Shown here piece after piece: positions 1 to 13,053 of a stretch of 64,000 bases of DNA. The first letter of the stretch is position 1; each line of letters starts with the position of its first letter. Both the position numbers and the translations under genes were made by a program. The notes beneath the pieces were generated by a model that ran no database searches, had not been told where the DNA came from, and worked only from the letters and a program-made list of their open reading frames with translations. This DNA is from Monarcha castaneiventris obscurior (lineage: Eukaryota > Chordata > Aves > Passeriformes > Monarchidae), in contig JAMPIT010000174.1 of assembly GCA_026261815.1 (NCBI GenBank), forward strand, positions 2,046,001 through 2,110,000. Reading direction: 5' to 3'.

Positions 1-3000
1 CCCCTCCCCACTTCCCTGGAAAACATGTGTCTTTTGAACTCAGCTGAAGTTGAGACCAGCTTGTCTATTAGGAGGGAAGAATAATATTCTTGGATATTTT
101 TATCACAGATCTCATGACTGGGCATTTCGTAAAATAACAAAAACATCACTAGTGAAAAGTGGCGAGGGGGTTGGAGAAAGCATTCTCTGGAAAAAGCACA
201 ATTGCAGAGTCCAAAATCAGTGGGGAAATATGTATCACAACACTTATTATGGAAATATCTACCCTAAAGTAAAGATAGAAAGACTTTGAGGGATGGAAAG
301 TTCTTTCTACTTATTTTAAACAATTGTAATGGCATTCTGGATTTCTGTCCTCTTTGCACATGGGTGCAAATGGAAATGCAGGTTTTTCTCAGACTCAGAC
401 TGTTTTGATAGACATGTATTGATTGGAAAGCTCAGTCTCCAAACCAAGTACAATGGCAGTGCTGTTCCTTGCACCCCCAGCCTTTTTGCCAGTAATCCTG
501 CAGACTCCCTGCTGGCCATCTCCTTGGCTGTGACTCATGGCACACCGACTGCTGCCCACATCCTTCCAGTCTGCCTTCAGGATGGTCGCTGTCAGCAAAT
601 AATTTGTGCTTTCCCTACACAAGCTGTGAAACCTGTTTTGAAGAATTAGTCAAAAGAACATTGAAACACAATCAATTACTGCAAGTGGTAATTAGTAAGA
701 GCACAGGCACCTGAGTAAAGCTTCAATTTCAGACAATTTCAAAGCAGTTCTATCTCCAAGGCTAAGAGCTCAGGAAGCAGCTGCACTCAAATACACAGTT
801 CATAACTAGGGAAAGCATGAGGCCCTCCTCCTGTTCCTACCCCTCTGAGCTGCTAACATAAAGCTCACCTGACCACACTACAAACCAGAAGTGAATAACA
901 GGCAGGGAGACATGAACTGGCATGAGCAGCCATGTAAGAGTGCAAGCTGGATGAAAGTAAAGAGTATGTGACTGAAAGCAGAGGCAGTATAATGGAAGTG
1001 CAGTGGAGGATGAAGACAGAGTAAAAGGATGGAGAATACTGGAGGTGAGTGCCTGCTGACTTTGGATAGTTCAGCTGCCTCCTGAAAACACAGCTATAAC
1101 ATGATTCCCACAGTACATTTCACTACATCTTAGGTATGTTAATTCCAGACCTGTGGCAGTTTTAGGGCGCAAGTATGTTTTGAAGCCCAGACCCTTTTCA
1201 ATATTTGAAAATATTTCCTTTATTAAGTTGTTCTACACATGAAAGTTAAAAGGTGAACAGAATCACTTTTTACATTGTTTCACAGTTTTCTGAAAAACAT
1301 ATTTTTCCTTCCATACCTGCTGATTTTTTTATTTTTTTTTTTTAGTACCTAGTGGCAAGGAGCCACATAGCATGTCAATTTAATCTGGTGTCTGCTTAAT
1401 ACCTACTTCCTCCCTAAGATACCAGAAAATTTGACTTGAGACACCATCAGAGGCCAAGGCCATCTACCCTCTTGAACTAGTGTCTTCAAGTCTGCCTTAT
1501 CTATGACATGACATGTGCAAAGAAACCAGAGAAATAAATTTTGGGGGCTGGCAAAAAAATTGCAAATTGAATATTCACTGTTTTCCTTCTCCCTAACATA
1601 TCTTCATTGCTTGTTTCTCTTCATCTTACTTCTAATTTCACCCCTTCTTTATGTTTACAGGCACTCAACATATGGAAATATTGGCATAAAATAAAATTTG
1701 CTTTGTTCCCCGCATTTTCTTCAACATTTCTTCAACCTACATTAATACAGATGTAAACTTGATTTTTCCCTGTTGGACATTTAGAATCTTTTGATTTTGT
1801 TGCTTGTAGGAGATGCAACTCTTTCTGTGTACAGCAAAGCTAATGAAAGCATGAAATATTCATATTGCATCCCTAATTGTATAATAAAGTGGAACATGTG
1901 CTGTTATAGTTGAAAACCTCCACTCTAATTAGCAGTAGCCTAAAAAATGCTTGAGTGAAACATAGAAGGTTTAGTGCTACTTAGCTAAATGTCTCTTTCC
2001 TCATTCAGTTGTATTAAACATGACAATAATAAGATAATTTAAAATAATACAAAACATATGTGCAAATATATATTCTTATTGTAAATTTCTAAATATTAAC
2101 TAAGGGGTTCCTTCAGCATTTTGTAATAAAAATTGGCTTGTTCTGTTATTACCTCTACTATATATTTGTGGCTTTTTATTTTTCTTGACTTTTTCATTTT
2201 TTTTTAAGTGCTACTGTTTAATTTATCATCAACTAGTATTATTTTCTGTATTATGGAAACAGATAATAAATAAATATATAATATACAGTTGAAAAAGTCT
2301 ATTTCAGCTTTTAATTTACTCTGTAGCCCCCCCAAAAAATAATCCTAAATTTATCCTTTAAATCTAATCAAACAAACAATTTTTGAACAAAGAAATCTGA
2401 AACACCATAAAATCATCTCCTTTTCTCTTTCAAAAATCTCTGTTGAAAAATCATTATCTGGTTTCCAGGAAATATTTCTTCTGTAATAGATAGGAAGACA
2501 AGGAGGAAAGTGACTCTCTGTTAATAACAGCTTCCGTGGAAGAGCCAGCAGTGTGAAACTAAAAAACACTTATCTGTTTTCTCAAAGGTTACACATGGTT
2601 TCAGATGAAGACAAACATTTTGTACAATGCAAAGATACTTCTACATTTTAAATATCATAAATAGAGAAATGAAGGAAAGTGTTTGAATAACCAAAACACC
2701 TTCAAACAAAATAAATAGAATAGATATACATTTATTCCCCCATTGACTAATTTAACCACTACTGGAGCAACAATTAGATAAAAATGTGCCCTTTGGCCAG
2801 GGTTTTCTACAAGTGTCTATTACAGTGATTATTTTCTCTTCTCAAAAGTTGTTAATATCAACCCCTGAGACACAATTTCAAACAAAACTGATCTAATGTG
2901 ACAGACAATAATATTTCTTCTCATTGCAATGCTTCAGCATGCTTCATAAATATACAAGCTAATTGCCTCCTTTTATTGTTATTAAAACCAACAATAATGC

Positions 3001-3521
3001 TGTTATTATGACGTGATAGAGGTAGTGTTTTGTTTTCTGTCATTATGGGGCACATTTTTGCTACATTACTAAGGGTTTATGTGCTCTTGTAACAAGTTAA
3101 ATATTAGCACCCTTTAGAACTATTGGTGTTTCCCTTATTTACGCAATCAGAGTAAGTTGATTGACATTTAATATTGTCGATTTACTCACATTTCTTTCCA
3201 ATTTGTTTCCCTTTTTCATGTACTGCGGACAAGTGTATCTCATTGTTGAATTATTTATTTAAAATCGGGAGTTGTTTGACATCAAAACGGTGCACCACTT
3301 TATCCAAGTGAACAAAGAACAGATTGATGAGGAAGTACATTTACGTAATGAACATTTAATCTACACCTTTGTGAAATGCCTCAGGATTATTTTATCTAAA
3401 AATTACAGTGAGCATGACATTCACAGATTTTTTTTTTTTTTGGATGGCTTTAAAGCCTGGGTTAAATTATGCGTCACTTGCAGATTATACTGAAAAAAAA
3501 TATTGACTTTTCTCTCTCTAG
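1..3521. other. Unique noncoding DNA, no gene recognised
   Basis: AT-rich single-copy sequence. The open frames here (for example 50-289 and 329-649) are short, have no recognisable domain or compositional bias and overlap frames on the other strand, so I treat them as chance. No repeat family was recognised. The stretch is either intergenic or intronic; its right end runs into an exon-like segment at 3522. Confidence 0.7.
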
Positions 3522-3605
3522 AATCTCCTCAAGGTGCTTTCCCTTCTTCCTCTTCGTCACACAGAACTTATACACCCATTAGATTTGAAGCTTTATGTAT
3601 CATAG
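3522..3605 (+). other. Exon-like segment with strong splice sites (unidentified)
   Basis: An 84-nt segment is preceded by a pyrimidine tract ending in TTTTCTCTCTCTAG (3508-3521) and followed by the donor-like ATAG|GTAAGAAC (GT at 3606). One frame is open throughout, reading 27 codons that include a run of five serines (SPQGAFPSSSSSH...). The length is a multiple of three and the segment is phase 1 at both ends, as in a cassette exon. I do not recognise the peptide. An open frame of 27 codons is common by chance, so the support rests on the splice sites. It could be a coding exon, a long noncoding RNA exon or a decoy. Confidence 0.27.
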
Positions 3606-4147
3606 GTAAGAACTGAATTTCACTACAGGATAAAGTAGTGAATTCAATACACACAAAATCCTCTGTGGCACAATTGATGACAATATGATAGGTTGTTAAT
3701 AGATGTCATATTTTACTGAAGTGCCTTTTCAGTTATTTTTAGAATCAATAAAAATGTTTGGGTATCACTAATCTGTTTAATATTAATTTTTGTACATTTA
3801 TACATTTTTGATGTCCCATAGCAGGTAAAAAAAAAAATTATAAAAAGAATCTGCCACACAATAATCAAATTGGAGCCACTAGGAGAGTTCTACTGACAGC
3901 CAAAACTAATATTTCTCTTACAATTCAAATTAATACCAACTTCAGTGGCAGGTTTAACCAGATTAATAGGTCATGAATGAATGATATGACAAAGGGCCCT
4001 TAGATGTTTAATTGTTTAAAGGATCCTTAGTCCATTTGAAGCTAATGTTCACTGCAGATGAGCAGGAAGAAGATTATGAGATAGACAGTATAAAAATGTA
4101 TTTAAAATGTAGCCAGGAATTTACTGTATACTACTCTAAGTCCTATG
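3606..4147. other. Unique noncoding DNA
   Basis: AT-rich sequence between the exon-like segment and a CR1 fragment. No repeat, RNA gene or convincing reading frame was seen. Confidence 0.6.
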
Positions 4148-4730
4148 TGCAGACCAGTCTACAGATCTCTCAGAAGCCAGGAAAACCTCCCAGCTTTGTG
4201 TCATCAGCAAACTTGCTGAGGAGGCACTCTAGCCATTCATCCAAGTCACCGGTGAATAATTTCATAGTGTGCCCAGTAGTGAACCCTGGGGGACACCACC
4301 AGTGACAGGCCTCCAACCAGACCCTGTGCCACTGATTGCAACCCTCTGGAATCTGCTGTTCAAACTAGTCCTCAATCCATCTTACTGTCCACTGACACAG
4401 TCCACACTCCCTGCGTCTGGGTGTGATGATGTTGGGAGATTTGGGTTCTTCCAGTCACCTTTCCTAATTGCCATGGCCGTTCAAAGACGATTAAGAGTGA
4501 CTTTGCTGTGGTGTCCACCAACTTTCTTGACATTCATGGATGCATCTTGTCAGGGCCTATGGACTTGTGAATATCAGGTTTGCTCAGGTATTCTCTAGTC
4601 CAATCTTCCTTGAACAAGGGAAAATCTTCATTTCAGTATTCCTTCACCCTGGTCCCCTGGGTCAGAGATTTCTGAGCTGGCTTTGTTAGTGTTCAGCCAT
4701 TCAGAATGACCTTAACAGGTTGGAGAGAGG
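4148..4730 (-). mobile_element. CR1 LINE fragment (old, truncated)
   Basis: Read on the minus strand this matches the 3' part of the CR1 reverse transcriptase frame. On the plus strand the tell-tale phrases are AGCTTTGTGTCATCAGCAAA (4192), CTTGCTGAGG, CCCTGGGGGACACCACCAGT, and the 'tctgctgttcaaactagtcctcaatccatcttactgtcc' block near 4350. The copy is clearly diverged, carries frame-breaking changes and lacks the typical CR1 3' terminus, so it is a dead remnant. Both ends are approximate. Frames at 4012-4305 and 4269-4598 are shadows of this element. Confidence 0.85.
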
Positions 4731-7700
4731 GACTACAGCTTGCCTAGTTCTAAAGTTCAACTGTTTTTCTAAAATTCACCTGTTTTTAAGTGGCTCCCAG
4801 CTTTTTGTAATCAATAACATACTCTTACTCTTGAGTAGAAGAATTGACAGCTACAATCACATGGCACTCTACATCTATATATGCATGCAGGCACATATTC
4901 CCCAAACCTATTATCAGATCACACTGTTTTGGAAAAAGACCTATCCAGAAACTGATTCCTCCAGAAAGCTCTCTCCTTTTCATTATTCACTGTAGGAAGA
5001 TATGTGCTTTTCTCATCAATCTGTCTTTGCTTTATCCAAAAGGATTCAGTGAGATTGCAACTCATGCTGTTTCAGTTAATGTGTAGCTATTTGTTCCTTG
5101 GCTTCAGGGTGGTTAGCTTTTGCAATTAGTCTAGCAGTGCCTAAAGATGCACTTAAGTAGAAAATAACCATGGCCAGGTCTTCTGTCTAGCAATGTTCTA
5201 CTTATCAGTACAAATTTTGCAGCAAAATGAAACACATATACTTCAAAGATAATTATCATCTGTTAATCCCAAATAAATCCATTTTTCTGAGAATGAATCA
5301 GTAAAATACGGTGAGGCTGTGTATTTTCACATGACATTTGCCCAGCCATTGACAGGGCATAAACTTTGTTTTAAAGATAAATTTCTAAATAACTGATAAA
5401 CATCTAATATGTACTTAGCATGTGGTTAATAAATTATTGTTTTAAACATATGACTACAGAATTTGACAAGTAACTTTATCATTTGTAGTCACAGAAAGAA
5501 ATTAAATATAATACATTTTACTGAGGTATCCATAATCATCCATGGCACATACCATATACACCTGTAACATGCTTGAATCTTTTATTAATAATTCATGAAT
5601 CCTAAATAAATTATGTATAAATTTACCTTTAGTGTAAGGTACAACCCTGAGGCTGATGATGACCATGAAGAACCAAGCATGAATCCACAACAGATTTTCC
5701 TCTGTTAATCCAAAATTTCTATTAAGAAAAAGGTTATTTAATTGCAAGTTAAGTAAAACAATTGTAAGCCTTTATTACTACAATGTCTCCTTCATGACTT
5801 GAAGAAAATGATGATATTCCCATTTGCAGCCAGTGGCTTCCCTGAGGTTGCTGTGGTAGAAAATGTGCTTCTTTATGCTAGTGAACATTTATATGCAACA
5901 ATAGCAGTCTGGAAATGCCATACTGAGCTTAAAAAACTCTGAACATCAATGTCTAGGAATTACAGTTGCATATTTTTATCATTTATCCAGTAAAAGAATA
6001 GTGAATCAGATTGTTATGATTGAACATGCTTCATTAAAAAAGGCTTCAAGGTTCTTTATCAAAGTTTTATGTTTCTTGTTAAATAAAATAAATTGTTTAT
6101 TTCCTTATATAATAGTTTATTAAAAACAATAAAGAGTTTATTTCCTTCCTTCTGTGAGTATTATCACCTGCCTTTGATGAACTGACTGTCGTTCAGACTC
6201 AGTTTCCGATGCCTGATTTTTCAGGTGCACCTGCCACCCCACACCTTATCCATTATAAGAAATGAGGCACCTTGGTGTTACCTACCTGCTTCATATTAAA
6301 CCAGGATTCAGGATCTTGTCTCTTTTCCAACAAAGGCCAAATTAGAACCCATTTTTCCTAACATTCTTGTGTATCTAAATTACAAAAACTTTCTCTGGTT
6401 CTTTTTACACACAGTCCTATACCAGGGAAGAATAATGGCATTCATCCAGAATCACCCTCAAGGCTTTTACCATGGTGATGGAAACCAGCTGCTCGACTCC
6501 TGAGGTCTCTGGAGGCAAGCATACTTATTTATTTAAAAGGTATCTAGATTGCAGAAGAGTCAGAAAGGCTGTTATAGCTGATCAAATAAAGCAAAAATGA
6601 TTTGTTGAATAATTTATTTGACAAATATGGACAAAATCTGGCAAATACATTGTTCATCAAACAGTGCTTGCACAACTAAATTGAAAAAAACAACCCTTAA
6701 CAGTCATATGCCAACATATATAAAAATCTGTTTCTGGGTTTTATTGAAAAGAACTTAAAAGAATTTCCTTGAAGGGACCAAGGGACAGGTTCACATAATT
6801 TAAACATTTAAGTTTATCAGTGCTATAATAAAATTCTCTCTCAAAACCTCTAAGTAGGGGAAGTCCATAAATATCCTATTTTTCATCACTATAGCCCCTA
6901 AATAACTAGCCGCCTTCTACATTTTTCCTAAACTAATTCATTTTTATCAGATCTAACCAGTTTTGTATATATTTCACATTTAGGATCCACAGACAAGGCT
7001 TTCCATGTTTTTATTCATGTTTAGGAGCCTGTTCTTAGAACATAATTATGAATTCCTCTAAGGACAGAGTCCAAATGTCTTGAGGCCCTCTGCTTTTATT
7101 CAAGTTCAAGGGAAGGAAATGTGACCTCACTCGCACAATAACTTATGGTTTAAGGATACAGGAGAGAGATTTTTTTTTCTTTCTGGGGCGTTAAAGCACT
7201 TATATCCTACTTCCCAGTAAAGGGTCTTTAACTACTCTTGACTTTGCCAGATTAAGAATGAAACAAATGACAGCAAATCAACACAATAATTAGAATCACT
7301 CCTTAGTCTTAGTTTTTTTTCATTATTCAGAGGTTGAAAAGCTACCCTATAAAAGTTCAGACAGGGCCAGATGATGTGATCTGAGAAAGAAGCAGAAAGT
7401 GTAATGTAGAAATGCAAGCAGTAGCCACTTGTGTTTATATTTCTCTCTTCTTTTTCCTTCAACACTGTTATCCTCCCTCACAAGTAAATCTATGACTGGT
7501 TAAGGTTGCTTCTTTGCCAGAACAGGTAAAACCAGTCTAGCTTTTCACTGTGGTGAAATTACATAGTTTCAGTCACAATTCATCTTGAAATTTGAAAGTT
7601 GCAGCTGAAAAACCTGTGTGCACAATGTTTGTTAAGAGTGAACTACATGTCTCAGGTATCTAATGGAGGGAACATTAAAAGCTATGAGTGTTTCTCATCC

Positions 7701-10446
7701 AAAAGTCAATAAAATGTTTTTACAGTTCATTGCTCCAGGTAGGGAAAGCTATTCTCTCCCTTTGTTTTAAGCAGTATGCCAGCCGTTAAAGTTCTTCCCT
7801 TTTTCCATGGGTTGAGATACAGGTACAACAACTCCACAGGGTTATTTCAAGACCTATGTAGTGTAAATTGTTGCATGTAAAAAGAATTCAGATTAATATC
7901 TCAGAATATTTAAAGGAATAAGTGATGTAATGGGTTACATTCAGCACAGGGCTTTTACCACAAGCAGTGTATGAAAGAGAGGAAGGAGTCCTGGAGCTGC
8001 CTACCTCATAGCAAACATCTGCACAGTCATCAGGAGGGAGAGCTTGCCATACTTATGGACACATCTGGTAGCAGATTTTCTTATGAAGGACTATATATCA
8101 GGCAATGACAGATAGCTTGCTGAAAGTAACCTCCTGAGCAACGTTTGGCTTCTCAACAGCTGTGTTTAGTTGAGGATTCCAGCTGAAGATAGCAACATTT
8201 GCAATCACTGGAGGCTGAAAACTAGGATTGAATGATTAACAGCTTTCTTTTATTACTCAGCTAGATGACTAATATTAATTGCACTGAAGCAGATTTGCAT
8301 ACAGCCCAGGTTTACATAATGATTTGATATAGGTATAGTAAGTATTTACCTTAAGGGAGGATTGCAGGAAGTGTAGATGTGTATTCTCTCCTTTCTTTTC
8401 CCTCTTCCTATCATATCTGTCCAGCTTTCCACACACACATGCTGTATTTTTCAGTCCAATTTCCTCTCTCTCTAAGCCTGTATGAATGCTCAGAAAATAT
8501 GCACTTCCAAAATAGGATCCCGGAAGCTCTAGCATATGCTCCATTTCTAGTAACCGTTCACTTCAATATCTAATGTGGCATAGACCAAGGGCAAGAGAAA
8601 GGGAAAAGAGTGAATATTATTGGCAGAGAAGGTAAATTTTTCATTTTCAATAATTAATCCAATTAATTTGTTCAAATAAATTATTTGCATTCCTTTCATT
8701 ATGCTGCAAGTTACTAGAACCATGCATGAAATATTAAAACACAGAACGACAGCTATAAAAAGTGAAACTATATATATACACTTAAAAAAGACCCTGTACC
8801 ACAGTCAAAAGAAACAAACAGAAAAACCAGTCTAAAAAAACTCCCAGACCCCAGAAAGATTCTTTTAAAGAAACACCAGAAGAAAAATACCCATTTTACT
8901 CTCCCTTAAGCCAAGCAGAGCTTTCTGCTCTGGACTCAAGACTGAAGAGAACCCTATTATTTTGAGCACTAATAAAAACAGTGTGGGTTTGGTTTTTTTT
9001 TTTTTGGTCCAGTGAAAAGAGTCACATGCTTAATTTTTATTCATAATTGAAGTTCTTTCTATTCAGAATCAGGCATTTTGTCTACAGAAGAGATAATTGC
9101 TTTTCAAATACCTGATCCCACCAGTTAGACTACATGCACTTCTTCACCTTACGGTCTTGCATGCTTTTTGATATGAGACTCGTACACTCTGATGTACGAA
9201 AACTGAGTCTCAGATATAGATTCTCTTGTGGTTTTGCCCTGTTTGGTCTGATTTTTACCCCAGGAAAAAAAAGAAAGTCTGACTAGCCTTTATCTGTGTC
9301 TGCATGGTAAATTGCAGGTAGCTGAAAAACAGTCAATGTGACGAAGGCGATCACAGCATCAGTGTATTGCTGGTCCTGAAATAATATACCCTGAGAAGAA
9401 CAAGAAATACATGCTTATGTTGCTGCAGTACAACAGCTACATGATTTTTGGATTGATGTCACACTGCCCAGGTCCTGCTGGCTCAGAGGTTGCATGAAAT
9501 GAGAATCTGTCTGCGTACAATGTCCCACACAGATGTGCATTTTGATTTACTTTTTCCTCACATTAACTTCAGTGAAATTTCCTCTATCACAGGCTTCAGT
9601 GGGCTGAACCTTTCAGAGTATATTGTTACCTTTTGTTTCTAGTTCTTCTAAAATCTGATTATAGTGCCAGCTCTTCTTTCATACCAGAGACTTGTCTACT
9701 ACTGTTTTACCTCTTTTAATTCCAATCTAAATATTATTAAAGAAATGTTGTAGTACATTTTAGTTGCGGCACTCCTTATGTGGCATATGTAGCCTCCATA
9801 TGTATCTTTAAAATTGTTTGTTTTGACTAAAATATGTGTGTTCGCACAAGTATCACATGCCATTTTTACCTATAAAGCATAGCTCTTTAGCATGTCTGTA
9901 TCTTGCCATTTTTTCCTCAGCCACCAATGCAAACTGTGGAAGCGATTCAGGACATGGGATAGGAACCTGCCTCTTTCAGACTCCTCATGCCTAGCAAGAC
10001 AACTTCAAATGGAGTTCTCTTTTTTTCAGTAACTGAAGCACTCCAGCATTATTAATTTCTTTGGGGTTTAGGTTCTGTTTTCAGATTTCCAAAGTTCTCT
10101 TTTTCCTTAACGACTGCCATGTCTCTTACTTTCAGCAGACATGTACATGCAAGGCATTTAATAAAATGGAAGGTCTCTTTAAGTGATAATATACAATATT
10201 TTGGGTTCTGTCTCTTTCATTTCATGGCAGAGAGGAAATAAAAAGAATAAACCTGCCTCTATTACTGAATATCTTAACAAGTTATGTGAGTTATCTTTTT
10301 ATTATGCTAAGTGCTGTTTGTAAGCTTATGCAATGTGATCTAATTTATCATGGTACTTTTCTTTTAGATTTAGTCTTGATTAACAAAATCTGTAACAGAA
10401 ACAAAAAGCACCAAGATATTTCAAAATAGCAAAATTAATTGATAAC
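4731..10446. other. Unique noncoding DNA, no gene recognised
   Basis: Long AT-rich stretch without an identifiable gene, RNA gene or transposon. Open frames (for example 5502-5747 -, 7232-7465 -, 8275-8544 -) are short and unremarkable. It holds a short T run near 8994 and a small inverted repeat at 9175-9211, listed separately. Confidence 0.65.
9175..9211. repeat. Short inverted repeat (bulged hairpin)
   Basis: The arms GAGACTCGTACA (9175-9186) and TGTACG...GAGTCTC (9193-9211) are complementary apart from a six-base bulge, with a six-base loop. It is unique in the window as far as I can see and lies in no recognised repeat. No miRNA or structural RNA was recognised. Confidence 0.5.
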
Positions 10447-10538
10447 ACTTTAGAAATTTTGCTTGTGTTAATATGTGTAGTCCTTTATTTCAACTTTAGA
10501 AATTTTGCTTGTGTTAATATGTGTAGTCCTTTATTTCA
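10447..10538. repeat. Perfect 46-bp tandem duplication
   Basis: Two head-to-tail copies, 10447-10492 and 10493-10538, are identical base for base. Each unit begins ACTTTAGAAATTTTGC and ends CTTTATTTCA. A four-base start of a third copy (ACTT) follows at 10539. Absence of any mismatch in AT-rich unconstrained DNA points to a recent duplication, a variable tandem repeat, or an assembly artefact. Confidence 0.97.
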
Positions 10539-12011
10539 ACTTATTTCATATTTTTGGGACATGAAAGTTATTGGCTCCCATAATTTCTCCTGTAAATAGG
10601 AGATGAATTTAAAGTCACTAATTTTATAATTCATTTAAACACACAACATAAGCAGCTATTGGCTAAACCAAGCATCCTGATAAAACAAAGTATCAGATAT
10701 TAATTTTCCAGACTCTGACAGAGAAGAAAGTTTAAAAATTCATGTTGCCATCAAGCACTTCTATGCCTTTATATGCAGCTGTAGAGAAGAATGTGATGAC
10801 ATATTGGGTTCCAGATCGTGCTATTCCTGTGTACATTATTCTGAGTCTGACTGACACAAAATTTACCTGTTAGGATGTATGGTCTGGCCTGCAATTCCCT
10901 TCCTTGAAAACCAAGAATTTGGTATGAGAATTGCCTTATTTCCAGGTCTTCCCCTGACATGGAACTGACCTGTTATTTGCTTTTACAACATATATACCAT
11001 CTATGTTTTCATTTCCTTCCCGACAATTTATGTATGAGTTTGGAATTCATCCTCATTATGCATTTCTTACCACAGATTGATTTCTACCACTTTAGTTTTA
11101 TGTTTATTTTCAATGCAATTTTTTATATTAGAAATTAAAGCATTAACAGATTTAATTGCTGGAGACATCTGTAGGCTGGAGTCTTTGTTTCTGGAAAATT
11201 GATGATGTTTTAATAGGTTGGCACTCTTGTATGACTAAAGACTGTGAGTTTAGGCAACATTTAGTAATTTATTAAGTAGATATAATTGGAGACAACATTA
11301 CAGATGAGCAATTATTCTTTGAATTTGTACTAAAATATTTTCAAGTCTTACACTTTGTTCATAGTTTTTAAAAAAATCCAGCTTCCCATGTAACAGTAGA
11401 ATGTTGATCTTCTGAAGCTTGCATGTTTGGTTTTCGCCAGCAGACAATGTAAATGTAAACCATTGCTTTTCACAGGATTTGCACACCTTTCAATCTGAAT
11501 AACAAAACTTAAGAGCTAACTATTTAGACTAGAGTCAATAAAATAGTTACATCCATCATGTCTCTGTACTCTGCCTCTCCAGATTATCAAACATTACAAG
11601 GAAGAGTTATTTTAGATCAGAGACGCTTAGTTAAGAGAACAAACTCCTTTCATGAACACTACAAACAAGTCCAACAGGTATTTTCTTCCAAATGGTTGGC
11701 AAAGAGCAGAATATGCACAAGATCCTGATTAAGGATAGTAGTTGTCCTCATGGGAGAAAGGATAAGTAGGAAGAGTCCTTAAAAACAGGTGATTATTAAG
11801 GAAAAATAATTTTAAGCACATCATAGGATGGTGGGTGTTTTGAGTGTTTGTATGTGTAAGAAAAGACGTGTTTTGGAGGAAAGACAACTCCAGAAGACAA
11901 AAAGAGCAAAACAACTATTTTTTTGCAGGCCAAGTAATGTCTGGAGGCTTTCCTGAACTGGTCTCTGTGAGTTGGGTTTACAGAAATGGTTGGTCAGTAC
12001 AGTGAGCTTAC
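10539..12011. other. Unique noncoding DNA
   Basis: No recognised repeat or gene. Small minus-strand frames (10769-10960, 11298-11486, 11729-11914) have no recognisable content. The right edge meets an exon-like segment on the minus strand. Confidence 0.6.
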
Positions 12012-12097
12012 CTGAGTGCTTAAAGAAGTGACATCTACAAAGACCCTTTTCAGTATTCCCTGCTGACAAAGTGGAATATTGGTACAGCAAAGGAATG
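12012..12097 (-). other. Exon-like segment with strong splice sites (unidentified)
   Basis: Read on the minus strand, the pyrimidine-rich acceptor TTATTCTTTCTCTTTGCAG precedes an 86-nt segment that ends CACTCAG|GTAAGCTC, a near-consensus donor. Two of the three frames are open through the segment, so the coding frame, if any, is not decided. Neither peptide is recognised. No partner exon was found nearby. A noncoding RNA exon, a coding exon of a larger gene and a chance match are all possible. Confidence 0.3.
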
Positions 12098-12581
12098 CTG
12101 CAAAGAGAAAGAATAATCAAAGAAACACCACTGAAGTAAAGGAGTCTTTTTGCGTAATTTTAGCACACCAATGGACATTGTGATATTTCCTGAGGGAGGG
12201 AGGTTAATTCAGGACAATTGAACAGCATTTGGTTCCTTAGATGTACTTAGTAGCATACTCATGCAATCAATTTCTCCACTGGTAAAGCCCTTCCCTGCTC
12301 TCTCTGACACCAGGGCAGTCTTGCACAGAACAGCTGTCCTGGTTTCAGCAGGGATAGAGCTCATTTCCTTCTTAGTAGCTGGTACAATGCTGTATTTTGG
12401 ATTCGGTATGAGGGTATTGTTGGTAACACACATGTTTTGGCTGTTGCTCAGTAGTGCTGATAATAAGTCAAGGATGTTTCAGTGTTCCATGCTCTGCTAG
12501 TGAGGAACTGCACAGGAAGCAGGGAGGGAGCACGGCCAGGACAGGTGACACAACCTGGCCAAAGGGATGTTCCCACCCCCT

Positions 12582-13019
12582 TGTTACCTGATACGTCCCA
12601 TGCCCTAGAAGGTTCTCCACTCCCTGTTCTCCCCATTGGCCCTTGCCCCATCGCCACTCCCTCAGAGTTCCCCAGGTTCCCTTACCCTAGTCCTCCCTGT
12701 GCACACCCCCCCACCCCGTGCCCTCAGATCATTGGTCTCTGATGCTGGATCCGCTCCCGTACTTAAACCTGGACCCTCCATTGTTCTCTGTCTTTGTCCC
12801 TGGAACCATTCACGGTGTGTCTGCAATAAACTTCCATCCATGGAACTCCAAACAGAGACCCTTCCTGCCTCTTTGCCATCCACCCATATTACTAAGCTGT
12901 CCGTGCTTTTGTGCGTGCACGCATGTGTGTGTAGCTGATGCTGCTGAGCAGCTTTGCTAATGAGATGCTCTTGGAAGATCACAGCACCTCGCGCTCCGGC
13001 ACAGAAACCACTGAACTCA
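12582..13019 (+). mobile_element. GC-richer LTR-like element nested in the older LTR
   Basis: About 438 bp that breaks the surrounding LTR. It starts TG (TGTTACCTGATACGTCCC) and ends CA (CCACTGAACTCA), has a TATA-like ACTTAAACC at 12761-12769, then a poly(A) signal AATAAA at 12825-12830, the order expected of a retroviral LTR (U3-R-U5). Base composition is much richer in C and G than the neighbours. A 'ggatg' before and 'ggata' after the approximate insertion point could be a decayed target duplication, but exact ends are not settled. No internal viral genes are present. It could alternatively be a variant U3/R region of the outer LTR family. Confidence 0.6.
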
Positions 13020-13027
13020 GGATAGCG

Positions 13028-13053
13028 ATTATTATTATTATTATTATTATTAT
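13028..13053. repeat. (ATT)n microsatellite
   Basis: About eight ATT units followed by an AT-rich run. The related LTR at 26703-27140 has 'gttattattattgct' in the same place, so this repeat is probably native to the LTR family and has expanded. Confidence 0.9.
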
